Shown one piece after another: positions 44,773-53,616 of a stretch of DNA of 64,000 nucleotides. A program made the position numbers and the translations under genes. The notes under the pieces were generated by a model. The model was not told the origin of the DNA. It ran no database searches and saw nothing but the letters and a program-made list of their open reading frames with translations. The DNA comes from JBKEAR01 sp047972425 (GTDB taxonomy: Bacteria > Pseudomonadota > Alphaproteobacteria > JBKEAR01): NCBI GenBank assembly GCA_047972425.1, contig JBKEAR010000003.1, positions 224,231 to 288,230 of the forward strand. The letters run 5' to 3'. Position 1 is the first letter of the stretch. Every line of letters starts with the position of its first letter.

Positions 44773-46794
44773 ATGGAAAAATTAGGTATTATTGCTGGCC
44801 GAGGCACTTTACCTAAAAAAATTATTGAGGCCTGCTTGCAACAAGCTAGGCCTTTTTGCATTGTTGCACTTAAAGATCAATTTAATATCAAAGATGTACC
44901 TAAAGGGGTTGAATATGCTGTTATTCGCCTTGGCGGCGGTGGTAGTGCTATTAAATTTTTTAAAGAACAAAATGTCAATGAAATTGTATTTGCCGGTGGC
45001 GTTAAAAGACCATCGCTCACAAGTCTTCGCCCCGATGCTTGGTCGGCTAAGCAGCTCAAACGCTTTAATTATAAAAATTTAGGAGGCGATGATAGTCTTT
45101 TAAAAACAATTATTCGGGTTATTGAAGAAGAAGAAGGATTTAAAGTTTTAGGCGCCCATGAAATTGTCCCCGATTTAATTGCAACAAATGGTATTTTAGG
45201 CACAATATCCCCAAGCCAAAAATCATTTGAGGATATTGAACATGCTTTTTATATTGCCAAAGAAATTGGCCGATTAGATATTGGCCAAGGCTGTATTGTA
45301 AATGAGGGGCGTGTTATCGCCGTAGAGGCTTTAGAAGGTACCGATAAAATGTTAGAGCGTGCTGCCGATTTGCAATCCCAAAATAAAGGGGGTGTTTTAC
45401 TTAAGGCTGCAAAACCGGGGCAAGAGTTACGTGCCGATATGCCTGCTATTGGTATGAAAACATTATATAATGTTAAAAAAGCTGGCTTAAAGGGGGTTGC
45501 TATAGAGGCCAGTGCCGCACTTATCTTAGAGCCTGATAAAATTGCCGATAAGGCTGACGAACTTGGTTTATTTATCATGGGGGTAAATGATGATACGTTT
45601 AAAAATGATACCACAATACCCAAACGTATCTATTTAATTGCCGGCGAGGCATCAGGCGATAAATTAGGGGCAAGCCTTATGGCAAACCTCAAATATTTAT
45701 ATGGAGATAAATATGTATTTTTAGGTATAGGTGGCCCATTAATGAAAGAAAAGGGATTACATTCTCTTTTCCCAATGGAAGAGCTTTCGCTTATGGGGCT
45801 TATAGCAATTATCCCTCAGATACCCAATTTATTAAAACGCATTAACCAAACAGTTGATCATATTTTACAAATAGAACCCGATATGGTGATTACAATTGAC
45901 TCACCGGGTTTTAATAAAAGGGTTGCAAAAAAATTACACCAACAAAATTCTAAAATTCCTTTAACCCATTGGGTTGCACCATCTGTTTGGGCGTGGAAGC
46001 CAAAACGTGCAAAGAAAATGGCTACATTATTCGATAATCTATTATGTTTATTGCCATTCGAGCCACCTTTTTTTGAGAAAGAAGGCTTAAAGAGCTATGT
46101 GACTGGGCATCCTATAACAAGTTTGGGGGCAGATAAAGGAAATGGAGTGCAATTTAGGCAAAAATATCGCATTAACTCGGATTCTATTTTGGTAACATTA
46201 TTACCCGGTAGCCGCTCTAGCGAAGTTAATAGGCTTTTGCCAATTTATAAAGATGCGATATTGATGCTCAAAAATCAATATGATGACTTATTAATCACTG
46301 TTCCTTTGGCTTCTGCTGTGGCGGATACTGTAAAAGATGAAATACAATCATGGGATATAGATGCAATATTCATATCCGCTGAAGGGGAAAAATATGATGC
46401 ATTTGCAGCATCTAATGTTGCCTTAGCTGCCTCGGGCACGGTTAGCTTAGAGCTTGCTATGGCAAAAGTTCCGATGGTTATCGGTTACACAATGGGTAAA
46501 TTAACCGACACTATAGCAAAAAGATTAGTTAAGGTTAAATATGCCTCCTTAATTAACATTTTAGAAGATAAACCATTAATACCAGAGTTTATTGCCGAAG
46601 ATTGTACGCCCGAAAATTTATATAATCAGTTAAATAAATTTTTATCCGGCCAAGAAAAACCTGATTTCGCAGCTTGGAATAATGCACTTGTTGAGCTGGG
46701 ATTAGGTAAAAACCCGGGAGTAACAGCTGCAGAAATCATTAATCAGATTATAGATGAACATGATAAGGAAGAAGATAATGAAATTTCAGTTTAG
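44773..46794 (+). CDS. lpxI-lpxB: Fused UDP-2,3-diacylglucosamine hydrolase (LpxI) / lipid A disaccharide synthase (LpxB)
   Basis: One 673-codon frame joins two consecutive enzymes of lipid A synthesis. Residues 1 to about 275 are LpxI, the alphaproteobacterial UDP-2,3-diacylglucosamine pyrophosphatase (LGIIAGRGTLPKKI, FAGGVKRPSL, NKGGVLLKAAKPGQELRADMP with Asp222, probably the counterpart of the Caulobacter catalytic Asp). Residues from about 284 (KRIYLIAGEASGDKLGA) to the end are LpxB, the GT-B glycosyltransferase that condenses the LpxI product with its substrate (WVAPSVWAWKPKRAK, LLPGSRSSE, AASGTVSLELAMAKVPMVIGY). The linker is under ten residues, and no stop or ribosome binding site is evident at the junction near 45622. 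Most relatives have two adjacent genes. A sequencing error removing a stop is possible but less likely, as the frame is continuous through both domains. Confidence 0.93.
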   Translation: MEKLGIIAGRGTLPKKIIEACLQQARPFCIVALKDQFNIKDVPKGVEYAVIRLGGGGSAIKFFKEQNVNEIVFAGGVKRPSLTSLRPDAWSAKQLKRFNYKNLGGDDSLLKTIIRVIEEEEGFKVLGAHEIVPDLIATNGILGTISPSQKSFEDIEHAFYIAKEIGRLDIGQGCIVNEGRVIAVEALEGTDKMLERAADLQSQNKGGVLLKAAKPGQELRADMPAIGMKTLYNVKKAGLKGVAIEASAALILEPDKIADKADELGLFIMGVNDDTFKNDTTIPKRIYLIAGEASGDKLGASLMANLKYLYGDKYVFLGIGGPLMKEKGLHSLFPMEELSLMGLIAIIPQIPNLLKRINQTVDHILQIEPDMVITIDSPGFNKRVAKKLHQQNSKIPLTHWVAPSVWAWKPKRAKKMATLFDNLLCLLPFEPPFFEKEGLKSYVTGHPITSLGADKGNGVQFRQKYRINSDSILVTLLPGSRSSEVNRLLPIYKDAILMLKNQYDDLLITVPLASAVADTVKDEIQSWDIDAIFISAEGEKYDAFAASNVALAASGTVSLELAMAKVPMVIGYTMGKLTDTIAKRLVKVKYASLINILEDKPLIPEFIAEDCTPENLYNQLNKFLSGQEKPDFAAWNNALVELGLGKNPGVTAAEIINQIIDEHDKEEDNEISV

Positions 46795-47176
46795 ACATGC
46801 AATGATTCGTGTTTTAGATCTGGATAAATCTATTGAATTTTATACCAAAATATTCGGAATGAAACTTTTACGCAAAAATGACTACCCCGATGGTGAGTTT
46901 AGCCTTGCTTTTATCGGCTATGGTGAAGAAGATACCCATACTGTTATTGAGCTTACCTATAATTGGGGACGTACGGAACCTTATGAAATTGGTAATGGAT
47001 TTGGCCATATTGCACTAGGTGTTAACGGAATTTACGATATTTGCGAGGAACTTAGAGCTCAAGGTGCCAATATTGTGCGCGAACCGGGGCCAATGAAAAA
47101 TGGTACTACCGAGATTGCTTTTATTAAAGACCCCGATGGCTATTTAATTGAGCTCATTGAATTATCAGGAAAATAG
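46778..47176 (+). CDS. gloA: Lactoylglutathione lyase (glyoxalase I)
   Basis: Glyoxalase I converts the methylglyoxal-glutathione adduct to S-lactoylglutathione. The 132 residues show two beta-alpha-beta-beta-beta modules with the metal ligands of the family: His in RHAMIRVLDLDKSIEFYTKIFGMKLLR, Glu in DTHTVIELTYNWG, His in GFGHIALGV and Glu in YLIELIEL. The ATG at 46778 has AAGGAAGAAGAT upstream and lies 17 bp inside the end of the lpxI-lpxB frame. It ends one base from the convergent nudC. Confidence 0.94.
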   Translation: MKFQFRHAMIRVLDLDKSIEFYTKIFGMKLLRKNDYPDGEFSLAFIGYGEEDTHTVIELTYNWGRTEPYEIGNGFGHIALGVNGIYDICEELRAQGANIVREPGPMKNGTTEIAFIKDPDGYLIELIELSGK

Positions 47177-47177
47177 C

Positions 47178-48041
47178 TTAATCCTCGTGCAGCCATTGCT
47201 CTATTAAATGGCGCGATATTGCCTCTGGAGGGGGAAGATTGTCTGAGCGTTCAAGCGCTCTAACTTCCTCTTTTGAAAACCATCTGGCATTGATAAGCTC
47301 TTCTTTTTCTATGGTTATATCTGTAGTAATCGCTGTTGCACGATAACCAAGCATAAGCGATTGCGGAAAGGGCCATGGCTGGTTGGCAATATATTGTAAA
47401 TCACTCGCAATAATACCTGTTTCTTCTTTAATTTCTCGTATAACGGTTTCTTCTATTGTTTCTCCAACACTCATGAAGCCCGATATTGTTGTGTAAATTT
47501 CGGGTCTTCTATGCATCTGAATTAACAATGCTTTTTCACCATCTTCAAACTGATGGGTCAGTAATGTTATCATAGAAGGGTCAATCCTCGGATAAGTAAT
47601 CGTTTCGCATAATGAATTGCTACATTCCCGGGCTTCACCGAGTAAAAAGGAATGAGATGCAGAACCACAATTGGCACAAAAATGATGGTGCCGATGCCAA
47701 TGAGCTAAACCATAAGCCATGGCTATAATACCCATTTCATTCATTGTTTTTTCACAAGCAAATTCTCTTGGGTTTTTCCATTCAGCTGCAATATCATGCC
47801 GAGTAATATCCCAAGCAATATATGCTTTATTGTCTGCTATCCCTAAAAAATACATATTTTCTTCATCAATGAAATAATCACTAGATGCAACCTCGGCAAT
47901 ATCATGCTCACGGCAAAGATACATTTGCGGTGCATAATCCTTTAACAAAGCACTAATAGATGGATATTTCCGCCGAAGTTCAGGATTTTTATCTAATTTT
48001 GTATTTCCCATAGGTAAAGGGGAAAAAGGGGCAAATTTCAT
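47178..48041 (-). CDS. nudC: NAD(H) pyrophosphatase / RNA de-NADding Nudix hydrolase NudC
   Basis: NudC hydrolyses NADH to NMNH and AMP and removes NAD caps from RNA. The 287 residues carry the Zn ribbon (Cys122, Cys125, Cys140, Cys145), the Nudix box from about Gly188 to Gly209 (GETIEETVIREIKEETG) and, directly after, the QPWPFPQS motif that marks NADH specificity. Length matches the longer alphaproteobacterial form with an extra N-terminal domain. It is 2 bp downstream of uvrB on the same strand and meets gloA tail to tail. Confidence 0.95.
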   Translation of the reverse strand: MKFAPFSPLPMGNTKLDKNPELRRKYPSISALLKDYAPQMYLCREHDIAEVASSDYFIDEENMYFLGIADNKAYIAWDITRHDIAAEWKNPREFACEKTMNEMGIIAMAYGLAHWHRHHHFCANCGSASHSFLLGEARECSNSLCETITYPRIDPSMITLLTHQFEDGEKALLIQMHRRPEIYTTISGFMSVGETIEETVIREIKEETGIIASDLQYIANQPWPFPQSLMLGYRATAITTDITIEKEELINARWFSKEEVRALERSDNLPPPEAISRHLIEQWLHED

Positions 48042-48043
48042 TT

Positions 48044-50179
48044 TTATCTTCTTTTTCTACTATTGCGGCTACTCCCCGATGCTGTACGCATGGGTGAACC
48101 CGGTGCAAATTTTTGATGCGCAAAAGCCGATTGTGTCTCATTAAGCCCTAATTGCTGATTTTGTAACCGATGAAGCTCATCGCGATATCGAGCCGCTTCT
48201 TCAAACTCCAAATCCTCAGCTGCTTTTTTCATCTTAGCTTCAATATCGGCAATCACATCATCTAATGTTTTGCCACTATATTCAACCGCTTCATCAACAC
48301 CCGTGTCAACGGTTACATAATCTTGCTCATAAACGCTCTCTAAACTTTCGGTAAAGCGCGATGTAACCGATTGTGGGGTAATATTATTTTCTAAATTCCA
48401 CTCTTGTTGTTTTTCCCTTCGGCGTTGGGTTTCGGTTAAAGCATATTCTAAGCTTGCTGTAATTTTATCGGCATATAAAATAACCTTACCATTAATGTTA
48501 CGTGCGGCACGGCCAATAGTTTGCACCAACGATGTTTTGGAGCGCAAAAAGCCTTCTCTGTCGGCATCTAAAATACAGACAAGCGAACATTCAGGAATAT
48601 CCAAACCTTCGCGTAGTAAGTTAATCCCAACTAAAACATCAAATACACCTAACCGTAAATCTCGAATAATTTCAATCCGCTCAACCGTATCGATATCCGA
48701 GTGTAAATAACGCACACGCACACCATTTTCGTGCAGATATTCGGTTAAATCTTCAGCCATTTTTTTAGTTAAGGTTGTTACAAGCACACGCTCACCTTTA
48801 GCCGCATGAATTTTTGCTTCGGCCAATACATCATCTACCTGTGTTGAAACAGGGCGCACAAAACATTCGGGGTCAATAAGCCCGGTAGGGCGTACAATTT
48901 GCTCCGAGAATACACCACCTGTTTGCTCCAGCTCCCATGGTGCAGGGGTGGCAGAAACATATATTGTTTGTGTTCTTAAACTATTCCATTCTTCAAATTT
49001 TAATGGCCGGTTATCTACACAAGAAGGTAAACGAAAACCAAACTCAGCCAAGGTTGATTTACGCCGATAATCCCCTTTATACATACCACCCACTTGCGGT
49101 ACGCTCACATGGCTTTCATCAACAAAAACAATAGTATCTTCAGGCAAATATTCTAAAAGTGTTGGTGGGGGCTCTCCCGGATTACGACCTGTTAAATAAC
49201 GAGAGTAATTTTCAATCCCCGAGCAATATCCGGTTGTTTCTAGCATTTCAAGGTCAAAAGTTGTTCGCTCTTGTATCCGTTGTGCCTCAATATATTTTCC
49301 TTCGCCATTAAAGACATCAACTTGCTTTTTCATCTCTTCTTTTATTTTTGGTAAAGCCTGATGCAAAGTAGGCCCCGGTACTACATAATGCGATGCCGGA
49401 TAAAGGATAATTTCATTAAGTTTTGCAGTTTTCTCACCCGTTAATGGATCAAACTCCGATATTTCTTCCACCTCATCACCAAAAAAAGATATCCGCCATG
49501 CTCTATCTTCACAATGGGAAGGAAAAACCTCTAAGATATCACCACGCACCCGAAAGCGATTACGCTCAAATGCCGTATCATTACGCTCATATTGCAACAT
49601 GACAAAGCGTTTTAAAACTTCATTACGCCCAATTTCTTCTCCAACATTCAATTTACAAATCATCTCGGAATATGTACGGGCATCACCAATACCGTAAATA
49701 CAGGAGACCGAGGCGACAATAATTGTATCGTTACGCTCTAATATTGCTCGGGTTGCAGCATGGCGCATACGGTCAATTTGTTCGTTAATTTCGCTATCTT
49801 TTTCTATATAGGTATCCGTACGGGGCACATAGGCTTCGGGTTGGTAATAATCGTAAAAAGATACAAAATATTCAACGGCATTATTCGGGAAAAATGCTTT
49901 CATTTCACCATAAAGTTGGGCGGCCAATATTTTGTTGGGTGCCATAATGAGGGCAGGGCGCTGTGTTTTTTGGATAACATGAGCCATTGTAAATGTTTTA
50001 CCCGAGCCCGTAACACCTAATAAAACTTGGTCGCGTTGTTGGTTCTCTATACCTTCGCATAATTCTTGAATCGCTGTGGGCTGATCACCAGATGGTTCAA
50101 AGACCGAAACCAGCTCAAACCTATTCTTTTTTTCCATAGCATCTCGGCGAACAGGTAAAAATGCGACATTACTATCCAT
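48044..50179 (-). CDS. uvrB: UvrABC excinuclease subunit B
   Basis: UvrB is the damage-verifying helicase-like subunit of nucleotide excision repair and recruits UvrC. The 711 residues show Walker A GVTGSGKTFT (Lys61), the beta-hairpin that probes the strands (YYDYYQPEAYVPRTDTYIEKD region), FVDESHVSVPQ, helicase motifs V and VI (GINLLREGLDIPE, QTIGRAARN) and a C-terminal UVR domain around 650-690 (KMKKAAEDLEFEEAARYRDELHRL). AAGGAAAGCAAT precedes the start. nudC follows after 2 bp. Confidence 0.98.
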   Translation of the reverse strand: MDSNVAFLPVRRDAMEKKNRFELVSVFEPSGDQPTAIQELCEGIENQQRDQVLLGVTGSGKTFTMAHVIQKTQRPALIMAPNKILAAQLYGEMKAFFPNNAVEYFVSFYDYYQPEAYVPRTDTYIEKDSEINEQIDRMRHAATRAILERNDTIIVASVSCIYGIGDARTYSEMICKLNVGEEIGRNEVLKRFVMLQYERNDTAFERNRFRVRGDILEVFPSHCEDRAWRISFFGDEVEEISEFDPLTGEKTAKLNEIILYPASHYVVPGPTLHQALPKIKEEMKKQVDVFNGEGKYIEAQRIQERTTFDLEMLETTGYCSGIENYSRYLTGRNPGEPPPTLLEYLPEDTIVFVDESHVSVPQVGGMYKGDYRRKSTLAEFGFRLPSCVDNRPLKFEEWNSLRTQTIYVSATPAPWELEQTGGVFSEQIVRPTGLIDPECFVRPVSTQVDDVLAEAKIHAAKGERVLVTTLTKKMAEDLTEYLHENGVRVRYLHSDIDTVERIEIIRDLRLGVFDVLVGINLLREGLDIPECSLVCILDADREGFLRSKTSLVQTIGRAARNINGKVILYADKITASLEYALTETQRRREKQQEWNLENNITPQSVTSRFTESLESVYEQDYVTVDTGVDEAVEYSGKTLDDVIADIEAKMKKAAEDLEFEEAARYRDELHRLQNQQLGLNETQSAFAHQKFAPGSPMRTASGSSRNSRKRR

Positions 50180-50234
50180 ATTGCTTTCCTTATAAAAAAA
50201 GAATATTAACAGCTTTATTTATGAAAGTCAGCTG

Positions 50235-50262
50235 TAAAAAAAACCTTGCCGAAGCAAGGTTT
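50235..50262 (-). terminator. Terminator of the sugar ABC operon
   Basis: On the minus strand AAACCTTGC and GCAAGGTTT enclose a TTCG tetraloop and run into eight T. This is an excellent intrinsic terminator 31 bp after the last permease gene, so the operon ends here without an ATPase gene. Confidence 0.93.
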
Positions 50263-50292
50263 TAAGTTTGGAAGAGATACAAAATGTATAAA

Positions 50293-51144
50293 TTAACCTT
50301 TTACTGCACCACCTGTAAGACCTGCAACAATCTTACGTTGGAAGATAAGTACAAGGAGGATTAATGGTAATGTAACAATTACCGATGCCGCCATAATACT
50401 ACCCCATGGTAAGCTAAAATCGGTTGCTGATGAGCTAGAGAATTGCGCAATAGCAACAGTTACAGTTTTACTTTCTGGATTTGTTGCTGTAAAGGTAAGC
50501 GCAAATAAAAACTCATTCCATGCTGCAATAAAGGCAAGTAAACCTGTTGTAACCATTGCAGGCCACATAATGGGGAGAAAAATGCTCCAAATGATTCGAG
50601 GAGGGCTTGCACCATCCATAATTGCAGCTTCCTCAAGCTCCATTGGAAAATCCCGAATGAATGTTGTTAAAATCCAAACGGTAAAGGGGAGTGAAAACAT
50701 AGTATAAGCTAAAATCATACTACCCAATTTACCATATAAGCCTAATGCCCGTACAAGCTCGAACATACCAGTTAAAACGGCCACTTGAGGGAACATAGAA
50801 ACAGCTAAGATAGCAAGCAAAATTTTCCCTCTGCCTTTAAACTTAATGCGCCCTAAAGCATAAGCTGCTGTAACCGAAAGGAATAATGAGAATGTAACGG
50901 TTATTGTTGAAATGATAATTGAGTTAAAGAAGCTACGGACAAATGGGCCTTCTAAACCACTGGTATAGTTTGCAAATGTCCACCCACCTTCTTTTCCTAA
51001 AAATGGAATATAATCAACCCGGTATAAACCTTGGCCACTTTTAAATGATGTAACAATCATATAATAGAAAGGAAATACACAAAAGAGTATAATGATTAAA
51101 ACAAGAAGGTAAAATAAAGCTGTTTCAATTTTTGATTTACGCAT
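50293..51144 (-). CDS. Sugar ABC transporter permease, MalG type
   Basis: This 283-residue inner-membrane protein is one of two permeases of a carbohydrate uptake ABC transporter. It has six hydrophobic segments and the cytoplasmic EAA loop that docks the ATPase (EEAAIMDGASPPRIIWSIFLPIMWP, about residues 190-214). The C-terminal FQRKIVAGLTGGAVKG is characteristic of the MalG/ThuG branch. Its start overlaps the stop of the preceding permease by one base, and GGAGG lies upstream. The substrate is inferred from the binding protein (trehalose/maltose type). Confidence 0.92.
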   Translation of the reverse strand: MRKSKIETALFYLLVLIIILFCVFPFYYMIVTSFKSGQGLYRVDYIPFLGKEGGWTFANYTSGLEGPFVRSFFNSIIISTITVTFSLFLSVTAAYALGRIKFKGRGKILLAILAVSMFPQVAVLTGMFELVRALGLYGKLGSMILAYTMFSLPFTVWILTTFIRDFPMELEEAAIMDGASPPRIIWSIFLPIMWPAMVTTGLLAFIAAWNEFLFALTFTATNPESKTVTVAIAQFSSSSATDFSLPWGSIMAASVIVTLPLILLVLIFQRKIVAGLTGGAVKG

Positions 51145-52049
51145 TATTTGCCTCCTTCATCTAATTTAATGCCACCAATAGTCAGATACAACCCGGCAAC
51201 AAGTGCAACAAGGAAGAATACTAAGGTAGATGCGGCAGAACCCATACCAACCTCTTGATAATCCACAAGTGTTTTTTGTGCGTATCCCGACATTGCCATA
51301 ACGTCATCACTATTTGATGTTAATACATAGATGAGCTCGAACACACGTAAAGCATCCATGGTTCTAAAGATCATAGCAACCACAACAGCGGGGCGGATTA
51401 ATGGTAAAGTTAACGACCAAAATTGTTTCCACCGGGAAACACCATCCACTTTAGCGGCCTCGTACATATCGCCCGGTACAAGCTGTAATGCAGCTAATAT
51501 TAACAGAGCCATAAATGGTGTGGTTTTCCAAACATCAACCATAATAATGGCTGGTAATGAATATTCGGGTAGTCCAGTCCACGCAATGCCTGTTGAAATC
51601 ACACCCAATTTTATAAGTATATCGTTAATGATGCCATATTGGTCATTCAGCATCCATCCCCATAGTTTAGCTGATACAACCGTTGGAATTGCCCAAGGAA
51701 TAAGAACTGCTGTACGCAATAATGTTCTGCCCACAAATTGCTGATGCATTACAAGAGCAATAACCATACCGAATATTGTTTCTAATGCAACGGTACATAC
51801 AGTAAAAATTAAGGTAACACTAATAGAGCGCCACCATAAAGAATCTCTTAAAACACCATATTCACCAAAATAGTTGGAAAAGCCAACAAAACTCGATTGC
51901 GACATATCATTTAATGTTGCATCAGTAAAACTATAAAAAATAGTTCTTGCCAACGGCCAAAAGGCAACTAAAAAGAGCATAACAAGCATAGGGCCGATAA
52001 AAATCCATGCCCATCTGATGCGCTCTTGTGTTAAATGAGCCTGTGCCAT
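51144..52049 (-). CDS. Sugar ABC transporter permease, MalF type
   Basis: This 301-residue inner-membrane permease pairs with the MalG-type protein encoded next to it. Six membrane segments and the EAA loop YEAAKVDGVSRWKQFWSLTLPLIRP (about residues 195-219) are visible; the large periplasmic insert of E. coli MalF is absent, as usual for ThuF-like proteins. CAGGAG precedes the start. A hairpin of terminator type separates it from the binding-protein gene, so it is probably expressed at a lower level. Confidence 0.92.
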   Translation of the reverse strand: MAQAHLTQERIRWAWIFIGPMLVMLFLVAFWPLARTIFYSFTDATLNDMSQSSFVGFSNYFGEYGVLRDSLWWRSISVTLIFTVCTVALETIFGMVIALVMHQQFVGRTLLRTAVLIPWAIPTVVSAKLWGWMLNDQYGIINDILIKLGVISTGIAWTGLPEYSLPAIIMVDVWKTTPFMALLILAALQLVPGDMYEAAKVDGVSRWKQFWSLTLPLIRPAVVVAMIFRTMDALRVFELIYVLTSNSDDVMAMSGYAQKTLVDYQEVGMGSAASTLVFFLVALVAGLYLTIGGIKLDEGGK

Positions 52050-52078
52050 TTTTTTCTCCTGCTTAAAATTATAGAAAA

Positions 52079-52105
52079 ACAGAAGAGGCTATAAGCCTCT
52101 TCTGT
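52079..52105 (-). terminator. Intercistronic hairpin between binding protein and permeases
   Basis: A 12-bp perfect stem (ACAGAAGAGGCT / AGCCTCTTCTGT) with a three-base loop is followed on the minus strand by five T. It lies between the binding-protein gene and the MalF-type gene. Such elements usually terminate part of the transcripts or protect the upstream message. Confidence 0.75.
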
Positions 52106-52117
52106 CAGGAAATTAGC

Positions 52118-53368
52118 TTATTCCCATCCGCCTTTTTTAACACGATCAAGGCGTTTTTCTAAGTCGGCAACGGCTTTTGTACCATCATTTTTACCAGATA
52201 ATACACCAAAAGCAGCATTCCAGAACTCATTTGACACACGGTTATATTGTGACTTTGTTGGAGTTGATGGACGAACCACAGCGGCTTCAAAGATTGGTAA
52301 AAACTTTTTGGCTTCAGCAAGCTCAGGTTTTTCGTAAAGAGCAGGTAAGGTTGGCCAGTTACCAACAAGCTCGTAACGTTTTAATTGGGCTTCTTCAGAA
52401 GATGCAAATTTTGCAAAAGCAACAGCAGCATCAGGAATATTTGAATATTTATTTACAGCAAATGACCATCCACCAAGAGTAGAAGCCGAAATACCACCAG
52501 GACCATGAGGGTTAGGAGCTAAGCCGACTTTTCCTTTTACAGGGCTATCATCTTCGTTCGATTTTGACCATACATATGTCCAGTTACGGTGGAAAACAGA
52601 ATTACCTGCTTGGAATAACTGGCGAGATTCTTCTTCGGTATAAGAAAGCACGCCTTCAGGAGCAATTGTACCTACCCAAGCACCAGCCATATCTAAAGCA
52701 GCAGCTGCCTCAGGATTGTTAATTGTAATGTTTCCTTCTGCATCAACAACGCCGCCACCATTAAAGGAAGCAACCCATTCTAATGCATCGCAAGATAAAC
52801 CTTCATAGGCTTTACCTTGGAAAACAAAACCCCACATTTTGTCATTACCTTCAGCACGTTCGGCATCCATAATTTCTTTAGCGGTTGCTGTAAGTTCTTC
52901 CCAAGTAGTTGGAACTTCTTTACCGTATTTTTCTAATAAATCAGTACGGTAGAACATTAAGCCTGTATCCATTAAATAAGGAATAGCCTTTAATTCTCCA
53001 CCGACTGTATTATTTTCGATGTAAACAGGAATATGCTGTGCACGTTCTTCTTCTGAAACATAAGGTGAAAGATCAAGTAAATTACTTGCCATCATACCCG
53101 GCCAAACAACATCCACCATAATAACATCAATATCGCCAGATTTAGCAGCAAATTGTTGTTGTAAAATAGATAATTGTTGGTCTGATTGCCACGGCCAATC
53201 AACACGCTCGGCCTTATGGCCGGTTAATTCTTCAAAACGTTGGTCATACCAATCGCACAATACTTTATCCGAAGCTGTTTGTTGGCAAGTATAACGTACT
53301 GTATCGGCCGATGCAGCTGTACCATAAGCGGCTAAAATCAAAAGGCTTGTCCCTAAAAATTTTTTCAT
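52118..53368 (-). CDS. Extracellular solute-binding protein, trehalose/maltose (ThuE) type
   Basis: This 416-residue periplasmic protein captures a sugar for the ABC permeases encoded downstream. A Sec signal peptide spans about residues 1-21 (MKKFLGTSLLILAAYGTAASA). The mature part shows the family-1 binding-protein layout, with WPWQSDQQLSILQQQFAAKSGDIDV near the N-terminus, IPYLMDTGLMFYR and the Trp-rich WTYVWSK, GGWSFAVNKYS segments in the ligand cleft. Overall it most resembles ThuE/TMBP-like proteins that bind trehalose and maltose; the exact ligand is inference. The ATG at 53368 has GGGAG upstream; a TTG two codons earlier is less likely. Confidence 0.88.
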   Translation of the reverse strand: MKKFLGTSLLILAAYGTAASADTVRYTCQQTASDKVLCDWYDQRFEELTGHKAERVDWPWQSDQQLSILQQQFAAKSGDIDVIMVDVVWPGMMASNLLDLSPYVSEEERAQHIPVYIENNTVGGELKAIPYLMDTGLMFYRTDLLEKYGKEVPTTWEELTATAKEIMDAERAEGNDKMWGFVFQGKAYEGLSCDALEWVASFNGGGVVDAEGNITINNPEAAAALDMAGAWVGTIAPEGVLSYTEEESRQLFQAGNSVFHRNWTYVWSKSNEDDSPVKGKVGLAPNPHGPGGISASTLGGWSFAVNKYSNIPDAAVAFAKFASSEEAQLKRYELVGNWPTLPALYEKPELAEAKKFLPIFEAAVVRPSTPTKSQYNRVSNEFWNAAFGVLSGKNDGTKAVADLEKRLDRVKKGGWE

Positions 53369-53424
53369 GTTCAAATTTCTCCCAAATAAATTTCTGACAT
53401 TAAAAAGATGAGTATTTTATATTT

Positions 53425-53441
53425 ACCTATAAGTTATAGGT
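53425..53441. promoter_or_regulatory. 17-bp palindrome, candidate operator of the sugar operon
   Basis: ACCTATAA and TTATAGGT flank a central G in perfect dyad symmetry, between the putative promoter and the binding-protein start. A repressor bound here would block transcription. It lacks the central CG usual for LacI-family sites, so the regulator is unknown. Confidence 0.4.
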
Positions 53442-53464
53442 ATAATATGAACCTACTTGCTATA

Positions 53465-53493
53465 ATATTACCGCTCATTATATTTTTGGTCAA
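53465..53493 (-). promoter_or_regulatory. Probable promoter of the sugar ABC operon
   Basis: On the minus strand TTGACC (53493-53488) and TAATAT (53470-53465) are spaced by 17 bases, about 100 bp upstream of the binding-protein start. Confidence 0.5.
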
Positions 53494-53616
53494 TAAAAAA
53501 GTAGATACTTGTATGTAAGCATTACAAACTTCTTACTTGAAACTTTAAGGATTTATGGCATTATTGGCTTCGGATGCATATTTAGGATTTTTTTATTAAA
53601 AGGTAAGGAAAAAGCC

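Noticed and set aside
45580..45640. Separate start codon for lpxB at the fusion junction
   Set aside because: An ATG occurs near the junction (before DDTF region codons are GTA AAT GAT, out of frame ATG), but no in-frame ATG with a ribosome binding site is visible just before KRIYLIAG.
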